Shown: piece by piece, positions 35,443 to 44,754 of the stretch | Numbering within the stretch: position 1 is the stretch's first letter | How the letters are laid out: each line of letters begins with the position of its first letter | NCBI RefSeq assembly: GCF_900476215.1 | Contig: NZ_LS483446.1 | Location: forward strand, 1,364,001 to 1,428,000 | Length of the DNA: 64,000 nucleotides | Reading direction: 5' to 3' | DNA from: Helicobacter mustelae | Lineage (GTDB): Bacteria > Campylobacterota > Campylobacteria > Campylobacterales > Helicobacteraceae | Position numbers and translations under genes: made by a program | The notes under the pieces: model-generated | Databases searched by the model: none | Seen by the model: the letters and a program-made list of their open reading frames with translations, nothing else | Told to the model about the DNA's origin: nothing

Positions 35443-36651
35443 ATGTCAATTGAGACAAAACGCACCTATCACGAGTTGCTGCTTTTCTTCACAGAAAGCA
35501 AGTTGTTTAAGGCTGCACTTTTTTCCATCTCTGCGACTACGGTATTGGGGGCTACGATCATCGCGCCCTCCCTACCAGCGCTAGAGAAACATTTCTCCGA
35601 CATTGGCCCATCCGCAGAAATCCTCTCCAAACTCATCCTCACCATTCCCTCTCTGCTCATGGTATTTTTTTCTCCTATCGCAGGTTTTTTATTTGAGAGA
35701 TTTCGCAGACTCAATATCATCTTTTTCGCACTTATGATCTGGAGTCTAGCTGGCATATCAGGCTTTTTCCTCAACAATATCTATTTGGTCCTTACATCTA
35801 GGGCTATCCTAGGAATTGCTGCATCATTTCTCATGACGGGCATTGGAGTATTGCTAGCAGACTATTACTCAGGAGCCCGGCGCGAGAAGGCGTTGATGCT
35901 GCAAAATTTTTTTATGGCATTTGGCGCAGGGATCTTTTTAACACTGGGAGGGTTTTTGGCCAGCATGAGCTGGCGCTATCCCTTTTTGGTGTATTCTCTT
36001 GGTTTTGTGATTTTAATTTTTGGGATATTTGAGCTTTTTGAACCCATTAAATTCCACCACAAGACCCACGCTAACCCCACTAAATTTACTTTTTCCAAGT
36101 TCATCCCCATGTATCTACTGGGAATGTTTATCATGATATGCTTTTATATTGCCCCCACCCAAATGCCCTTTTTTATGACAGATTATCTGCATATCGATCA
36201 AACTAGAGTGGGCGTATCCCTAGCAGTGGTCTCAGTGGCCATGGCAATTGGGTCATTATTCTACATGCAACTGCGAAAGCTCTTTAGCCTCTATGAGATC
36301 TTTTTTTTGGCATTGAGTTTCTTTGCCCTAGGCTTTGCATGCATTAGCCTAGTGCATAATTATCTTAGCGTCCTCATAGGATTTTGCTTTTTGGGAGCAA
36401 GTCTTGGGATTTCGCTAATCAACACCAATGCCTGGCTTTTTCATATCGCAGAAGAGGGCGAGAGATCCCGTGCCTATGGATTTTTGGCAAGCTCAGTATT
36501 TTTGGGACAAGCAACCTCTCCCCTAATTACACAGACATTTGTCTCCCATCTAGGAATCGTAAAAATGATCGCGATTTTTACACTAATGCTCTTTTCTGTC
36601 TCTTTTTTGTTTCTTTTTATGAGTTGGCGCAGCCAGGATAGGAAATTTTGA
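35443..36651 (+). CDS. MFS transporter
   Basis: This protein of 402 residues has 12 predicted helices in two halves. The loop motif after helix 2 is seen as GFLFERFRRLN, and RAILGIAASFLMTGIGVLLADYY resembles the drug/proton antiporter-type helix 4-5 region. The substrate is unknown; the sequence fits the small-molecule efflux or CynX-like groups. ATG 35443 replaces the TTG one codon upstream. The stop overlaps cmoA (TGATG). Confidence 0.85.
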   Translation: MSIETKRTYHELLLFFTESKLFKAALFSISATTVLGATIIAPSLPALEKHFSDIGPSAEILSKLILTIPSLLMVFFSPIAGFLFERFRRLNIIFFALMIWSLAGISGFFLNNIYLVLTSRAILGIAASFLMTGIGVLLADYYSGARREKALMLQNFFMAFGAGIFLTLGGFLASMSWRYPFLVYSLGFVILIFGIFELFEPIKFHHKTHANPTKFTFSKFIPMYLLGMFIMICFYIAPTQMPFFMTDYLHIDQTRVGVSLAVVSVAMAIGSLFYMQLRKLFSLYEIFFLALSFFALGFACISLVHNYLSVLIGFCFLGASLGISLINTNAWLFHIAEEGERSRAYGFLASSVFLGQATSPLITQTFVSHLGIVKMIAIFTLMLFSVSFLFLFMSWRSQDRKF

Positions 36652-37370
36652 TGCTAGATCAGATTTTTACCCAAGATCAAGAAAGCCAGTTTGACTTTAA
36701 TGCCGAAGTCGCAAGCGTTTTTGATGACATGCTATCACGCTCCATCCCCTATTACAAAAATACCCTAGAGCTTTGCATTGATTTCATAAAAAATCATCTC
36801 AAACATCTCTCAAGCCCCATAATTTATGATCTAGGAAGCTCTACTGGGAATTTCTTGCTTGCGCTGCATGAGAGATTGCAGCTACCTGATGCCAAGATGT
36901 ATGGGATTGACAGCTCTTTGGCCATGATTCAGACTGCCACACAAAAAGCACGTGCCTATGCTGCACCCATTGAGTTTTTGTGTGAGGATTTTTTGCAAAA
37001 AGATTTTGGAGATTGCGATGTAATTGTCGCACACTACACACTGCAATTTGTGCGCCCACTTCATCGCGAAAAACTTGTGAAAAAAATCTCAGAAAGCCTA
37101 CAAAAAAAACAAGGGATTTTTCTTCTGAGTGAAAAAATGAGCAGTGGGGATAAATGGATGGATAAAGCAATGATAGAGCGCTATTATCAGTTTAAACAAG
37201 AGCAGGGATATAGTCAAAATGAAATCACAAAAAAGCGAGAGGCGCTAGAAAATGTACTGATTCCCTACAGCCTGGAGGAAAATTTCGAGATGCTTAGAAA
37301 TGCGGGGTTCCAGAGTATCGAAGTACTCTTTAAGTGGGTGAATTTTGGCACGCTAATCGCAAAATTTTAA
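36651..37370 (+). CDS. cmoA: Carboxy-S-adenosyl-L-methionine synthase
   Basis: This methyltransferase-fold protein of 239 residues makes carboxy-SAM from SAM and prephenate for the cmo5U wobble modification of tRNA. Visible are FDFNAEVASVFDDMLSRSIPYY at the N-terminus, the SAM-binding IYDLGSSTGNFLLAL, MYGIDSSLAMI and VAHYTLQFV. The partner enzyme CmoB is not in the window. ATG 36651 overlaps the MFS stop by one base. Confidence 0.92.
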   Translation: MLDQIFTQDQESQFDFNAEVASVFDDMLSRSIPYYKNTLELCIDFIKNHLKHLSSPIIYDLGSSTGNFLLALHERLQLPDAKMYGIDSSLAMIQTATQKARAYAAPIEFLCEDFLQKDFGDCDVIVAHYTLQFVRPLHREKLVKKISESLQKKQGIFLLSEKMSSGDKWMDKAMIERYYQFKQEQGYSQNEITKKREALENVLIPYSLEENFEMLRNAGFQSIEVLFKWVNFGTLIAKF

Positions 37371-37440
37371 AGCCTAGGAAGCCTTAAGTTTTTGAAGTGT
37401 TTTGCTAAAATGGGGATAAAATTCGCCAGAAGGGTTTATC

Positions 37441-38883
37441 ATGCTAAGTTTTGTAGGCACCAGAGATCAGCAAACAACCACCACTTTCAAGCAAGCTTTA
37501 TTACATCAAGATTCTCCCCATGGTGGTCTATGGGTACCACAAGAACTCCCAAAAATCGATTTTGAAAAATTCACCTCCCTCTCCTACACCGCATTATGCA
37601 AATCCCTATTTGAAGCGCTGGATTTGGGGGTAGAGGATTCTTTGCTAAATGAGGCACTAAAGCGCTATGAGAGCTTTGATGATCCTAGCAATCCCGCTCC
37701 ATTGCATCCCATCTCCCCTGATCTCTCCATCCAGGAGCTCTATCATGGCAGGACTCGCGCATTTAAAGACATGGCATTAGCGCCATTTGGTGCACTTTTT
37801 AGCGCTCTTTGCAAACAAGAAAAACAACAATACCTCATCCTTGCTGCCACAAGCGGAGACACAGGCCCAGCTGCGCTAGATAGCTTTGCAAATCTCCTCT
37901 ACACTAAAGTCGTCTGCCTCTATCCCAAGGGAGGCACGAGCGATGTGCAGGAATTGCAAATGATTACACAAAATGCCAAAAATCTTTTTGTCTTTGGGAT
38001 TGAGGGGAATTTTGATGATGCTCAAAGCATCCTAAAATCCCTGATTCAAAAAAAAGATTTCCACAAAAAACTCAAAGATAGCGGCCATGCACTATCAGTA
38101 GCAAATTCTGTGAATTTTGGAAGAATTATTTTTCAGATTCTCTATCATATCTGGGGGTATTTGCATTATCTCAAAGAGCGCAATCTCCCCTATGGAGTGA
38201 TGGTTAAGACAATTATTCCCAGCGGGAATTTTGGCAATGCACTGGGGGCTTTTTATGCCAAAAAAATGGGGCTTCCCATAGAAAAAATCCTCATTGCCAC
38301 CAATAAAAATAATATCTTGCATGACTTCATCACTACAGGCAGCTATGATATTTCCAAGCGCCAACTTTTGCACACCTATTCTCCCGCCATGGACATTCTC
38401 AAAAGCTCTAATGTAGAGCGCGTCTTGTTTGCTTTATTTGGCGCAAATAAGACAAGGACACTCATGCAAGAGCTAGAAGAAAAAAAATCCTACACCCTTA
38501 GCAAAGAAGAGCATTTGAGATTGCAAAAAGATTTTGAGTCCCTAGATTGCAGCGATACGCAGTGCCTAGAAATTTTGAAAAAATATTACTTCCAAAACAT
38601 CCTGATTGACCCCCACACCGCCAATGCCATCCATGCCTATGAAAAACTCAAAGGGGCGCATAACATCGTCTGCTCCACTGCTGAATGGAGTAAATTTGCA
38701 CCCATTATTACAAAGGCTACTACAGGGAAAATGCTTTGTGACAAAGATGCAATAGCTCATATAGAACAAACACAAAGCCTCACCCCTTCTCCGCATATCC
38801 AAGAATTATTTGAAAAAAAGATTTTGCACCAAAAAGTGTTGCACATCTCCTCTGTAGAAGATGCCATCTTGGAATTGCTCTAA
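37441..38883 (+). CDS. thrC: Threonine synthase
   Basis: This PLP enzyme of 480 residues converts O-phosphohomoserine to threonine. The PLP lysine lies in ELYHGRTRAFKDMALAPFG; ATSGDTGPAALDSF and YPKGGTSDVQELQM follow, with PSGNFGNALGAFYAKKMG for phosphate binding of the cofactor. The length fits the long, class 2 form. It is transcribed alone between cmoA and modA. Confidence 0.94.
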   Translation: MLSFVGTRDQQTTTTFKQALLHQDSPHGGLWVPQELPKIDFEKFTSLSYTALCKSLFEALDLGVEDSLLNEALKRYESFDDPSNPAPLHPISPDLSIQELYHGRTRAFKDMALAPFGALFSALCKQEKQQYLILAATSGDTGPAALDSFANLLYTKVVCLYPKGGTSDVQELQMITQNAKNLFVFGIEGNFDDAQSILKSLIQKKDFHKKLKDSGHALSVANSVNFGRIIFQILYHIWGYLHYLKERNLPYGVMVKTIIPSGNFGNALGAFYAKKMGLPIEKILIATNKNNILHDFITTGSYDISKRQLLHTYSPAMDILKSSNVERVLFALFGANKTRTLMQELEEKKSYTLSKEEHLRLQKDFESLDCSDTQCLEILKKYYFQNILIDPHTANAIHAYEKLKGAHNIVCSTAEWSKFAPIITKATTGKMLCDKDAIAHIEQTQSLTPSPHIQELFEKKILHQKVLHISSVEDAILELL

Positions 38884-38932
38884 AATCCCCAAGAATTACC
38901 CACTGGGCGAGATCGCATTTGTTTTACATCAC

Positions 38933-38938
38933 TATAAT
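38933..38938 (+). promoter_or_regulatory. -10 box of modABC
   Basis: TATAAT at 38933-38938 lies 46 bp ahead of ATG 38984, between thrC and modA. No convincing ModE-type palindrome was seen near it. Confidence 0.5.
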
Positions 38939-38983
38939 AGCTCTTTTTTGATACTCACGTTTTACACAAAAAGGAGAGTTCCC

Positions 38984-39712
38984 ATGAAAAGGGTTTTTAT
39001 TTTTTTTCTTCTGTGCATCAGCATTTCCCTGGCAGAAACCATCAATGTCTTGGCTGCAGCAAATCTCTCAAAAGTATTAGAAGAAATCAAGAAGAACTAT
39101 CTCAAAAACCACAAGAAGGAACAAATCAATATTACTTACATGTCATCAGGAAAGGCTTTTGCTCAACTCAAAAACCAGATCCCCGTATCGCTTTTTGTTT
39201 CTGCAGATACCTTCTATCCACAAAGACTCTTTGAAGAACATCTCACTCAAAAGCCAAAGATCTATGCACAAGGCGTGCTCGTGCTTTGGAGCAAAACTCT
39301 CCCCATTCACAATCTTCAATCTCTCACAAATCAAAAAATCAAAAACATTGCTCTACCAAATCCTGACCTCGCACCCTATGGGAGGGCTGCAAAAGAAGCT
39401 CTAAACAAAAAAAATCTCAGCAATGAGATAGATGATAAAATCCGCCAGGCCACCTCTGTATCCCAAGCTCATCAATGGGTGGAGAATGGAGATTGCGAAG
39501 TAGGATTTGGGGCATTATCACTCCTTAATACAAAAGATGGGCATACAAGCTTCATCAAAGTAGATCCCAAGCTCTATGCTCCTATACAGCAGTCCTTAGC
39601 CATTACAAATTTTGGCAAAAATAGCCCTCTTACCAGGGATTTTGCAGATTTTATCCTGCAGTCTAAACAAACTTTTAAAAAATATGGATATCTCATACCC
39701 CAAGAGAAATGA
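38984..39712 (+). CDS. modA: Molybdate ABC transporter, periplasmic binding protein
   Basis: This protein of 242 residues has a signal peptide (cleavage after SISLA, about residue 17) and then INVLAAANLSKVLEEI, the ModA opening with the ligand-binding Ala-Ala-Asn-Leu stretch. MSSGKAFAQL and a phosphate-binding-like C-terminal lobe follow. It captures molybdate or tungstate in the periplasm. ATG 38984 has AAGGAGAG upstream, and the gene abuts modB. Confidence 0.92.
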   Translation: MKRVFIFFLLCISISLAETINVLAAANLSKVLEEIKKNYLKNHKKEQINITYMSSGKAFAQLKNQIPVSLFVSADTFYPQRLFEEHLTQKPKIYAQGVLVLWSKTLPIHNLQSLTNQKIKNIALPNPDLAPYGRAAKEALNKKNLSNEIDDKIRQATSVSQAHQWVENGDCEVGFGALSLLNTKDGHTSFIKVDPKLYAPIQQSLAITNFGKNSPLTRDFADFILQSKQTFKKYGYLIPQEK

Positions 39713-40399
39713 TTGAATTTTGATAAAGATTTTATCCAAACTCTGCTCCTTAGCCTAAAGCTTGCCACCTACACCACCATCATCCTTCTACCCATTGGCA
39801 TAGCTTTAGGCTATTATCTGGCCTTCACATCTCACAGGCTCAAACTCCTCATTGAAACCATCATCTGGATGCCCCTAGTTCTGCCTCCCACAGTCTTGGG
39901 ATTTTATCTCTTGATTGCCTTCTCTCCTAATTATTTTTTTGGTGCATTTTTAGAAAAACACTTTCACATCAGGCTTGTTTTTAGCTTTCCTGGCATCGTG
40001 ATTGGCAGCGTGATTTTTTCCCTGCCCTTCATGGTAAATCCCATCAAAAATGCCCTTGCCTCACTGCCCCCCAGCCTCAAAGAAGCAAGCTACACGCTGG
40101 GAAAGGGTAGGATTTTTACACTATTTTTTGTTTTGTTGCCCAATAGTATTTCAAGCATTTTACTAGCAATCATCACCACCTTTGCCCACACTATCGGAGA
40201 ATTTGGCGTGGTGCTCATGCTAGGAGGGGATATCAAAGGAGTGAGCAGGGTAGCAAGTATTGCCATCTACACTCAGGCAGAAATGCTTAATTATTCCACC
40301 GCTCATCATTATGCACTGATTTTAACCATCACTAGCTTTGCTCTACTTTTCATCGTCATTTTTATCCATCACAAATTCCAAAATCGGGGGATTTTATGA
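39713..40399 (+). CDS. modB: Molybdate ABC transporter, permease
   Basis: This permease of 228 residues has five or six membrane helices and the EAA loop (SLKEASYTLGKGRIFTLFFVLLP) that contacts the ATPase. The probable start is TTG 39713, directly after the modA stop with AAGAGA upstream; no ATG lies in frame nearby. It overlaps modC as ATGA. Confidence 0.92.
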   Translation: MNFDKDFIQTLLLSLKLATYTTIILLPIGIALGYYLAFTSHRLKLLIETIIWMPLVLPPTVLGFYLLIAFSPNYFFGAFLEKHFHIRLVFSFPGIVIGSVIFSLPFMVNPIKNALASLPPSLKEASYTLGKGRIFTLFFVLLPNSISSILLAIITTFAHTIGEFGVVLMLGGDIKGVSRVASIAIYTQAEMLNYSTAHHYALILTITSFALLFIVIFIHHKFQNRGIL

Positions 40400-41259
40400 T
40401 AGAAGTCGATCTCAAAAAATCCCTCAATGGAGCAGGTGGGAAATTCACCCTGGAACTCAGGGCCTCTTTTGCACCCAAGAAACTCCATGCGATTTTTGGA
40501 GAATCTGGCAGCGGCAAAAGCACTTTTTTTCGGATGCTCTCAGGCCTAGCCACCCCAGATAGTGGCAGGATCTTACAAGAAAAGCAGATTTTTTTTGACA
40601 AATCCCAAAAAATCAACCTCCCCACTTGGAAGAGAAAAATCGGATTTGTCTTCCAAGACTCCTCCCTTTTCCCCCATCTCAATGTATACAAAAATCTTGT
40701 CTTTGGCCTAGATCCAGCGCTCAAAGATCACATTCATCCCCTTATCTCCCTGCTAAATCTAGAACATCTCTGCGATAAATCCCCCAGGCATCTTAGCGGC
40801 GGACAATCCCAAAAAGTCGCACTTGCCAGAGCAATTTTGCACAACCCTAGCATCTTGCTACTTGATGAGCCCTTCAGCGGTCTAGATCAAAACTCCAAAA
40901 CCCTGCTCCAACAAGAATTAAAAAAACTTTTATCTCATTTTCCGCTTACAACTTTTTTGATTTCACACGATATCTCTGAAGTGTTTTTTTTGGCAGATGA
41001 GGTATTTGTTTTGGAAAATGGCCGATTCTCCAAAAGCGGATCACCACAGCAGGTATTTTTGCAAAATTCTCATCACAGCAGCGCCTTTTGCGGGGAGATT
41101 TTACAGATAGATGCAGTCAACCAGACAAGGATTGCACAGGTTTTGGTGCAAGACATCATTCTGCAGATTCTGTTGAGAGAAGACCAAAAATCCCTAAAAA
41201 TTGGAGATCGCATCCTATTGGAGAATCATCTGATTTGCAAAAATATCCAAAAAATATAG
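40396..41259 (+). CDS. modC: Molybdate ABC transporter, ATP-binding protein
   Basis: This ABC ATPase of 287 residues has Walker A GESGSGKST at 35-43, Q-loop region FVFQDSSLFPHL, signature LSGGQSQKVALARA and Walker B ILLLDEPFSGLD, with a switch histidine in LISHDISE. Only about 60 residues follow the ATPase core, fewer than in E. coli ModC, so the molybdate-sensing TOBE domain is reduced. Confidence 0.93.
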   Translation: MIEVDLKKSLNGAGGKFTLELRASFAPKKLHAIFGESGSGKSTFFRMLSGLATPDSGRILQEKQIFFDKSQKINLPTWKRKIGFVFQDSSLFPHLNVYKNLVFGLDPALKDHIHPLISLLNLEHLCDKSPRHLSGGQSQKVALARAILHNPSILLLDEPFSGLDQNSKTLLQQELKKLLSHFPLTTFLISHDISEVFFLADEVFVLENGRFSKSGSPQQVFLQNSHHSSAFCGEILQIDAVNQTRIAQVLVQDIILQILLREDQKSLKIGDRILLENHLICKNIQKI

Positions 41260-41261
41260 AG

Positions 41262-41279
41262 TTGGAATGTATTTTGCTT
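41262..41279 (+). promoter_or_regulatory. Sigma-54 (RpoN) promoter
   Basis: TTGGAATGTATTTTGCTT has the invariant GG (41264-41265) and GC (41276-41277) separated by exactly 10 bases. It matches the GGAA...TTTTGCTT form of flagellar RpoN promoters in Helicobacter. Transcription should begin near 41288, 28 bp ahead of the flgP-like gene. Confidence 0.8.
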
Positions 41280-41315
41280 GATACTTTGCATCTACACTTT
41301 TTTTAAAGGATCTTT

Positions 41316-41972
41316 ATGAAAACTTTGACAAGAAGATTTTTGAGCAATTCTCTCTTATTTGCCGGGGCGGTTATTTTAAGTGGTTGCAATATGTTTGGCA
41401 AAAATGATGAAACCAGTCTGGTACCTCCTTCTGCGGTGTATCAACCAGGATCGATTCAATCACCAATGTATCCACCCACAGGATTTAACAATCCCAATCT
41501 TGTAGCAGGAAACACATTGCCACAGCCATCTACAGATACCCCCCTGCCTGATACTAGATTTGAGGCTCCAGCACCCGATGCAGGGCAAGCGACAGACATC
41601 ATCCCAAATAGCCCAATGCTCACCCCAAACAACATCATTGAGCTAAGCGCTGTGGGCATGGGAGTAGCTCCTGAATCCACGGTTTCTCCCTCCCAAGCTC
41701 TAGCACTTGCTAAGAGAGCGGCAATCGTAGATGCCTATAGACAGCTAGGTGAAAAAATGTATGGAATCCGCGTGAATGCACAAGATACAGTAAGAGACAT
41801 GATTTTACAAAACTCTACGGTAAAGACCAAGGTCCAGGCACTCATCAGAAATGCAGAGATCACAGAGACAGTTTATAAAGATGGTTTATGCCAGGTAAGT
41901 ATGGAGCTCAAACTTGATGGAAGAATTTGGTATCGAGCCCTAAGCGGCGGCAGAAATAATGTCCTTTTCTAA
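41316..41972 (+). CDS. flgP: FlgP-like outer-membrane lipoprotein (LPP20 family)
   Basis: This protein of 218 residues has a lipoprotein signal (lipobox LSGC, Cys at about 24). A Pro/Thr/Asn-rich linker to about residue 100 follows. The C-terminal LPP20/FlgP domain reads ALALAKRAAIVDAYRQLGEKM, then VRDMILQNSTVKTKVQALIRNAEI. FlgP of Campylobacter builds the outer-membrane disk around the flagellar motor. The sigma-54 promoter supports a flagellar role. It overlaps the next lipoprotein gene by 14 bp. Confidence 0.8.
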   Translation: MKTLTRRFLSNSLLFAGAVILSGCNMFGKNDETSLVPPSAVYQPGSIQSPMYPPTGFNNPNLVAGNTLPQPSTDTPLPDTRFEAPAPDAGQATDIIPNSPMLTPNNIIELSAVGMGVAPESTVSPSQALALAKRAAIVDAYRQLGEKMYGIRVNAQDTVRDMILQNSTVKTKVQALIRNAEITETVYKDGLCQVSMELKLDGRIWYRALSGGRNNVLF

Positions 41973-42567
41973 TCTCTTGCAATATAAGGGTATTGCGCTA
42001 AGCACTATCCTTATGCTTTTCTTTGCTGCTTGCACCCCCACCAAGAAATTCTTCACTAATCAGCCCATTGGCACGCAAAAACAAAATCCCAGAATCGACA
42101 TTTCCACGCCACCAGACTTCAAGCTCGTGTATATCAAAAGCCCGCTTTTTAATTACTATGACTATGCGCTCATTCGCACCAATGAAAAATTAGAGCATAC
42201 AGATATTTTTGTCGAACTCTTCAAGCTTGGAAAAAATATTGGAAATATCGCCATTACCAAAAATCAAATTTGCTTTATGAATGACTGCGCGCCCAAATGG
42301 CCTGCAAGCAAAAGTTTTTTTGGCAAGGTGGCCTATGCGAACTTATTTGATGACATCATCATGGGAAGGGATATTTTCAATGGCAAGGGAAAGATGATTA
42401 ATTCTGATGGTGCGCTTGTACAGAGATTCCAGCAAAGCGGGCAGGTGATTTATTATGAGAGAAAAAAGGATCATATTTTGTTCCAAAACCTCAGCAACGG
42501 CGTGATCCTATCCATCGACAAATACATCGATCCTGCCAAACAATATTTCACAGAGGATGAAGACTGA
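41959..42567 (+). CDS. Lipoprotein of unknown function (HP0838-type)
   Basis: This protein of 202 residues has a lipobox FFAAC near residue 24 and a mature region rich in Tyr, Lys and Phe (FKLVYIKSPLFNYYDYALIR, then ITKNQICFMNDCAPKW with two cysteines that may form a disulfide). I recognise no domain. It could act with the FlgP-like protein, in the position FlgQ has in Campylobacter, but the sequence alone does not establish this. Its stop overlaps coaBC by one base. Confidence 0.75.
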   Translation: MSFSNLLQYKGIALSTILMLFFAACTPTKKFFTNQPIGTQKQNPRIDISTPPDFKLVYIKSPLFNYYDYALIRTNEKLEHTDIFVELFKLGKNIGNIAITKNQICFMNDCAPKWPASKSFFGKVAYANLFDDIIMGRDIFNGKGKMINSDGALVQRFQQSGQVIYYERKKDHILFQNLSNGVILSIDKYIDPAKQYFTEDED

Positions 42568-43796
42568 TGCAATTTCATGAAATTTTTGCAGGAAAGAAAA
42601 TCCTCATTTGTGCCAGCGCATCCATTGCAATTTATAAAATCTTAGACCTCATTAGCACACTCAAAAAATCTCAAGCCAGCATCAAAGTGACCCTCACCCC
42701 GGATGCTCAGAAATTTCTCACCCCCCTTTGCTTTGAAGCACTCACACATACCACTGTGCTTTGTGAAAATAGCGAATCTTGGGATAGCCAGTGCAATCAT
42801 ATTGCCTATGCAAAATGGGCAGACATCATCCTCATCGCCCCTGCAAGTGCCAACACCATAGCAAAAATCGCATCAGGAATTGCTGATAATGTTTTGCTAG
42901 CCACAATCCTAGCCTCCCCCGCAAAAAAGCTCATCGCCCCTGCCATGAATACCCAAATGCTTGATGCAAAACAGACGCAGGACAATTTAGCAAAACTTCA
43001 AGCATCGGGATACACCATCATCCCCACTCGCACAAGTCTCCTTGCCTGTGACACACATGGAGATGGAGCATTGGCAGAAAATTTTGAAATCCTCTCCCAT
43101 CTTGCTCGCGCATTTTGCACCTCCTCTCCTTTGGGTAAATTTTGGCAGGGCAAGAGAGTGATTATCACAGGTGGAGGGAGCAAAGAGGCTATTGATTCTG
43201 TGCGCTGTATCAGCAATCACTCCAGTGGACTACAAGCAAGCGCACTATGCCTTGGGCTTTTCTTTTATGGAGCAGAGGTGCATTTTATAAGTTCTGCATT
43301 CCCCACTCCCCTGCCTCAGGGCATATTCTGCATAGAAGCACAAAGCGCCAGGGAATACCATCAAGCCCTACAAGAGCTTACAAAATCTCACCAAGAGAGC
43401 TTTTTATTTATGGCAGCAGCCATTGCGGATTTCAAACCAAAAAACCCCGTTCCTGGCAAAATCAAAAAGCAAGACAAGGAGGAATTATGGATTGCCTGTG
43501 AAAAGAATCTTGATATCTTGCAAAATCTCCAAAGTCCAAACCTCATAAAAATCGGCTTTAAGGCAGAGAGCGATCCTAGCAGCGCACTAGATTCGGCAAA
43601 AAAAATGCTTATAGAAAAGCAATGCCTTTGTGTATGTCTAAATATCCTTTCTCATCAAAATAGCTTTGGTGCGCTCCATAATGAAATGACACTAATCAAT
43701 TCTCATGTCACCAAAACCATCCCGCTAAACTCCAAATTTCACATCGCTGATAAAATCCTAGAATTTGTGGCACAAACCCTCCAAACCCATCCATGA
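42567..43796 (+). CDS. coaBC: Bifunctional phosphopantothenoylcysteine decarboxylase / phosphopantothenate-cysteine ligase
   Basis: This protein of 409 residues carries out two coenzyme A steps. The N-terminal CoaC flavoprotein half has ICASASIAIYKILDLI, NHIAYAKWADIILIAPASANTIAK and PAMNTQML (the PxMN motif). The C-terminal CoaB half starts RVIITGGGSKEAIDSVRCI and SNHSSGLQAS, with KIKKQ in the dinucleotide/CTP-binding region. It lies within the sigma-54-led unit, overlapping on both sides. Confidence 0.94.
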   Translation: MQFHEIFAGKKILICASASIAIYKILDLISTLKKSQASIKVTLTPDAQKFLTPLCFEALTHTTVLCENSESWDSQCNHIAYAKWADIILIAPASANTIAKIASGIADNVLLATILASPAKKLIAPAMNTQMLDAKQTQDNLAKLQASGYTIIPTRTSLLACDTHGDGALAENFEILSHLARAFCTSSPLGKFWQGKRVIITGGGSKEAIDSVRCISNHSSGLQASALCLGLFFYGAEVHFISSAFPTPLPQGIFCIEAQSAREYHQALQELTKSHQESFLFMAAAIADFKPKNPVPGKIKKQDKEELWIACEKNLDILQNLQSPNLIKIGFKAESDPSSALDSAKKMLIEKQCLCVCLNILSHQNSFGALHNEMTLINSHVTKTIPLNSKFHIADKILEFVAQTLQTHP

Positions 43797-44530
43797 TCCA
43801 AAAGATTGCCTCCCTATCTCAAAGCATCCAAAAGCTCTCTCAGCACCAAGAAATTAATAACACCCTGCCCGTGTTGATTCATGTCTTGCAAAAGCAAAGC
43901 AAGGATCTCTATCAAATCAAAATTGGCAATCTCATTACCCAAACCAAAAGCCAAAAAGAACTCATGATTGGCGCCAAATACCTCGCAACTCTGCAAAAAA
44001 ATCCCACAGGCACGCTCATACTCTCCCATCTCTGGCTCTATCCCAAGGCTTTGGAATCCCTGCAAAATGCTCCTCTAAAATTTAGCATCAATGATCTCAA
44101 AGAATTGCTTAAAAACCCAGAGAAATTCCATGAGGAATGGAAGAGTTTTTTGGTAGAAAAATTTGCCCATGCCCCTAGCAAACAAGAATTCTTATTTTTT
44201 GGCAACATGCTTTTGTCCCTGCAAAAAAACATCACTTCGCTTGTGATTGATCAGGATGGGAAAAATCATATTTTACAAATCAAAAAAATGCCCCAGCAAA
44301 GCCTAGAATTCTATGCCCTCTATCCCAATTTGGGTGCAATTAGCGGGCTGGTGTACAAAAGCCAAGGGGGAGTGGGTCTAAACCTCAATGTGCCTTTTGC
44401 CAATGTAAAAAATCTTTTAGAAAAACATCTTGATACATTGCATTTTTTTGCACAGAAGCAAATCACACTCACCCCAAACATCCCACCACTTTTTTCTTTT
44501 GAAGACAATCTTTTAGATCTTTGGAGCTAA
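43793..44530 (+). CDS. Conserved protein of unknown function (HP0842-type)
   Basis: This protein of 245 residues is without signal peptide or membrane segment. It is mostly helical for 150 residues, then has a beta-strand region (ITSLVIDQDGKNHILQIKK, LEFYALYPNLGAISGLVY, VGLNLNVPFANVKNLLEKHL). The C-terminal half faintly recalls the hook-length FliK C-terminal fold, but I cannot defend that. It overlaps coaBC as ATGA and is the last gene of the sigma-54 unit. Confidence 0.75.
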   Translation: MIQKIASLSQSIQKLSQHQEINNTLPVLIHVLQKQSKDLYQIKIGNLITQTKSQKELMIGAKYLATLQKNPTGTLILSHLWLYPKALESLQNAPLKFSINDLKELLKNPEKFHEEWKSFLVEKFAHAPSKQEFLFFGNMLLSLQKNITSLVIDQDGKNHILQIKKMPQQSLEFYALYPNLGAISGLVYKSQGGVGLNLNVPFANVKNLLEKHLDTLHFFAQKQITLTPNIPPLFSFEDNLLDLWS

Positions 44531-44659
44531 GCGCATAGAAGTTTGCGCAAAAATTGCGCGCTTTAGGGTAATAGAGTCTCAAACTCTGATGGATTTTTGA
44601 GCATTTTTTAGGACTGAGATTACAGAGATGAATCTCAAGGAGTCAGGAAGCTTGAAAAT

Positions 44660-44695
44660 TTCCCCAAACTCTGGAGTGAATTTGTGTTTGGGGAA
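44660..44695. terminator. Hairpin between convergent genes
   Basis: TTCCCCAAAC (44660-44669) and GTTTGGGGAA (44686-44695) are exact complements around a 16-nt loop. A second, smaller inverted repeat (AGGGGTTTT with AAAACCCTT, 44709-44727) lies closer to the oxidoreductase stop. These probably separate the convergent transcripts. Confidence 0.5.
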
Positions 44696-44754
44696 TTAAT
44701 AGGAGTGCAGGGGTTTTAAAAACCCTTGAGGATTTTGAGGCAGATTTAAAAAAA

